Shown here in pieces: positions 25,084 through 25,981 of a stretch of DNA of 25,981 nt. Source of the DNA: Mariniphaga sp. (lineage in GTDB: Bacteria; Bacteroidota; Bacteroidia; Bacteroidales; Prolixibacteraceae); the NCBI GenBank assembly GCA_025363795.1, contig JANYLE010000483.1:1-25981 (forward strand). The letters are read 5' to 3'. Position numbers and translations under genes: made by a program. The stretch's first letter is position 1. The number at the start of each line of letters is the position of its first letter. The notes beneath the pieces are model-generated. The model ran no database searches. It saw nothing but the letters and a program-made list of their open reading frames with translations, and had not been told where the DNA came from.

Positions 25084-25625
25084 ATGGAAACACAAACAAA
25101 GTTAAGAAAAAAGTCGTTCACAATTGTTGAACCGGCAATTCACCAGATAAGAGGTTTCAGAAATCTTTACTAGGAGGTGGATGATAAAATTCGGTTATCC
25201 GGACAATCTATCAGTACGTTGAGAAGCTACGCAAGGAATTTAGCACAGCTAAGTCTTCATTTTGGTAAACTACCACAACACATAAACGAGAAAGAGCTAA
25301 ACTAATACCAAGCACAGCTTGACCCGGCAAAGTAAAACACCATCGTTGAGCGATTTTAAGTTTGCGGTATACGGAATAAGGTACTGTTACTGTCTTCTGG
25401 GAATGACTGACAAGAGTGTCAAACTTCCCAGTATTAAAAACAAATAGTAAATTACCGGTTGTGCTCAACTATGAAGAATGCAAAGCGCTTTTCAATGCGC
25501 CGGAAATACTTAAACACCATGTTCTGCTGTCGCTGATGTACTCTGGAAGCTTGTTTGCAGGTGAGGTGAGGTGAGTAGGTTACACTTAGCCAACATTGAC
25601 TCAGGAAGCATGATAATCCTATTTT
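25084..25625 (+). pseudogene. Decayed tyrosine recombinase (site-specific integrase)
   Basis: The remains of a Bacteroidota tyrosine integrase. The frame starts METQTKLRKKSFTIVEPAIH, meets TAG at 25171, and continues in frame with EVDDKIRLSG, STLRSYARNLAQLSLHFGKL and HINEKELN before a TAA. It then shifts frame to LSDFKFAVYGIRYCYCLLGM and KSVKLPSIKNK, and shifts again to KLPVVLNYEECKALFNAPEI and LLSLMYSGSLFAGEV. The N-terminal SAM-like and the start of the catalytic domain are thus recognisable, but there are at least three stops and two frameshifts. The catalytic Arg position reads SGSLFAGEV where intact homologues have GLRAGEV or similar, and the HxxR and Tyr parts are gone. It is a dead relic of a mobile element. 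Downstream DNA to about 25780 has no clear continuation. Confidence 0.75.
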
Positions 25626-25861
25626 TTGTGATGATTGAATTATCAGTTTTTGAAGAACAATAGCGTTTTGTATGGCAATTAAAAGACAGTCTGCTGTAGA
25701 AACAGCAAATATTAAAGTGAGTTTTTTGCAACTGATTAACCAAATCATTACTTTTAGAGTGAATTAGACTTGGGATGATTTCTTATCGTTCGTAAATCAA
25801 ATACCAGTCACAAATACCCATTTAGAAATTCAGTCAAAAACCAATTTCAAATATATTTCAC
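25626..25861. other. Gap between integrase remnant and flavoprotein gene
   Basis: About 235 bp. No gene is evident; it should contain the promoter of the gene starting at 25862, but no good promoter match was found. Confidence 0.4.
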
Positions 25862-25981
25862 ATGGCAAAAATTGTTGTTTTGGGCGCAGGTATCTCAGGG
25901 CACACTGCAGCTGCATTTCTAAAGAAAAACTGGGTCGGGTTCACGAGGTTGTTGTTGTAAGTCCAGGTGCATATTACCAGT
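25862..25981 (+). pseudogene. Sulfide:quinone oxidoreductase-like flavoprotein, N-terminus only, frameshifted
   Basis: The start MAKIVVLGAGISGHTAAAFL is an FAD-binding Rossmann motif (GAGISG) of the NAD(P)/FAD-dependent oxidoreductase family, most like sulfide:quinone oxidoreductases. In the original frame the ORF ends at a TAA near 25966. If one base is added in the A5 run at 25925-25929, the frame continues KKLGRVHEVVVVSPGAYYQ to the right edge, exactly as homologues do. So either the gene carries a one-base deletion, or the sequence has a homopolymer error. The gene continues past the window. Sulfide oxidation is inferred from the opening 40 residues only. Confidence 0.6.

Noticed and set aside
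25211..25748. Minus-strand frames of 77 to 98 codons opposite the integrase remnant
   Set aside because: The plus strand matches a tyrosine integrase in broken frames; the minus-strand frames are by-products of that sequence.

Overview
The window looks like part of a Bacteroidota chromosome. It has two SusC/SusD-type outer-membrane import pairs, lipoproteins with Bacteroidota-style lipoboxes (STSC, ITSC), start codons with A-rich leaders and no Shine-Dalgarno, a promoter close to the Bacteroidota form (TTG, about 20 nt, TAnnTTTG), and a decayed tyrosine integrase of a type familiar from this phylum. Neither SusC has an N-terminal STN signalling domain, and no sigma/anti-sigma pair is present. 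There are no rRNA or tRNA genes and no CRISPR array that I can see.

Left block, minus strand (10216 down to 1): a PstS-like periplasmic solute-binding protein with an EF-hand-like loop, then a SusC/SusD pair, then three exported hydrolases packed 3 to 13 bp apart: an M20 amidohydrolase, a cyanophycinase-family S51 peptidase and an M14 zinc carboxypeptidase that runs off the left edge. I read the last five genes as one operon for taking up and cutting an amide- or peptide-type substrate, analogous to a polysaccharide utilisation locus but with peptidases in place of glycosidases. The substrate is not known.

Middle block (10656 to 19263): metY (O-acetylhomoserine sulfhydrylase) on the minus strand and a SusC-SusD-TlpA-like thioredoxin lipoprotein operon on the plus strand diverge from a shared control region. 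The most striking finding is that each transcript is preceded by a tiny 37-codon ORF. The two predicted peptides are homologous: both begin MKA, carry a run of three or four cysteines at residues 23-26, and end in RMRMC plus one or two residues. They lie 144 and 156 nt upstream of metY and susC, and share a 14-nt identical stretch and a 17-nt start region with one mismatch. They look like paired polycysteine leader peptides that tie a sulfur-assimilation enzyme and an outer-membrane importer to cysteine supply by attenuation. A RiPP-like precursor role is the main alternative.

Right block (19264 to 25981): a decayed stretch with a 52-codon zinc-ribbon ORF and remnant reading frames, a small S4-domain RNA-binding protein, a large orphan hybrid sensor kinase (PocR, four PAS, HisKA, HATPase, receiver), about 2 kb of largely non-coding DNA with hairpins and a broken tyrosine integrase, and the start of a sulfide:quinone oxidoreductase-like flavoprotein that carries a one-base frameshift in an A run. 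metY, the leaders, the TlpA-like protein and this last gene give the right half a loose sulfur theme.
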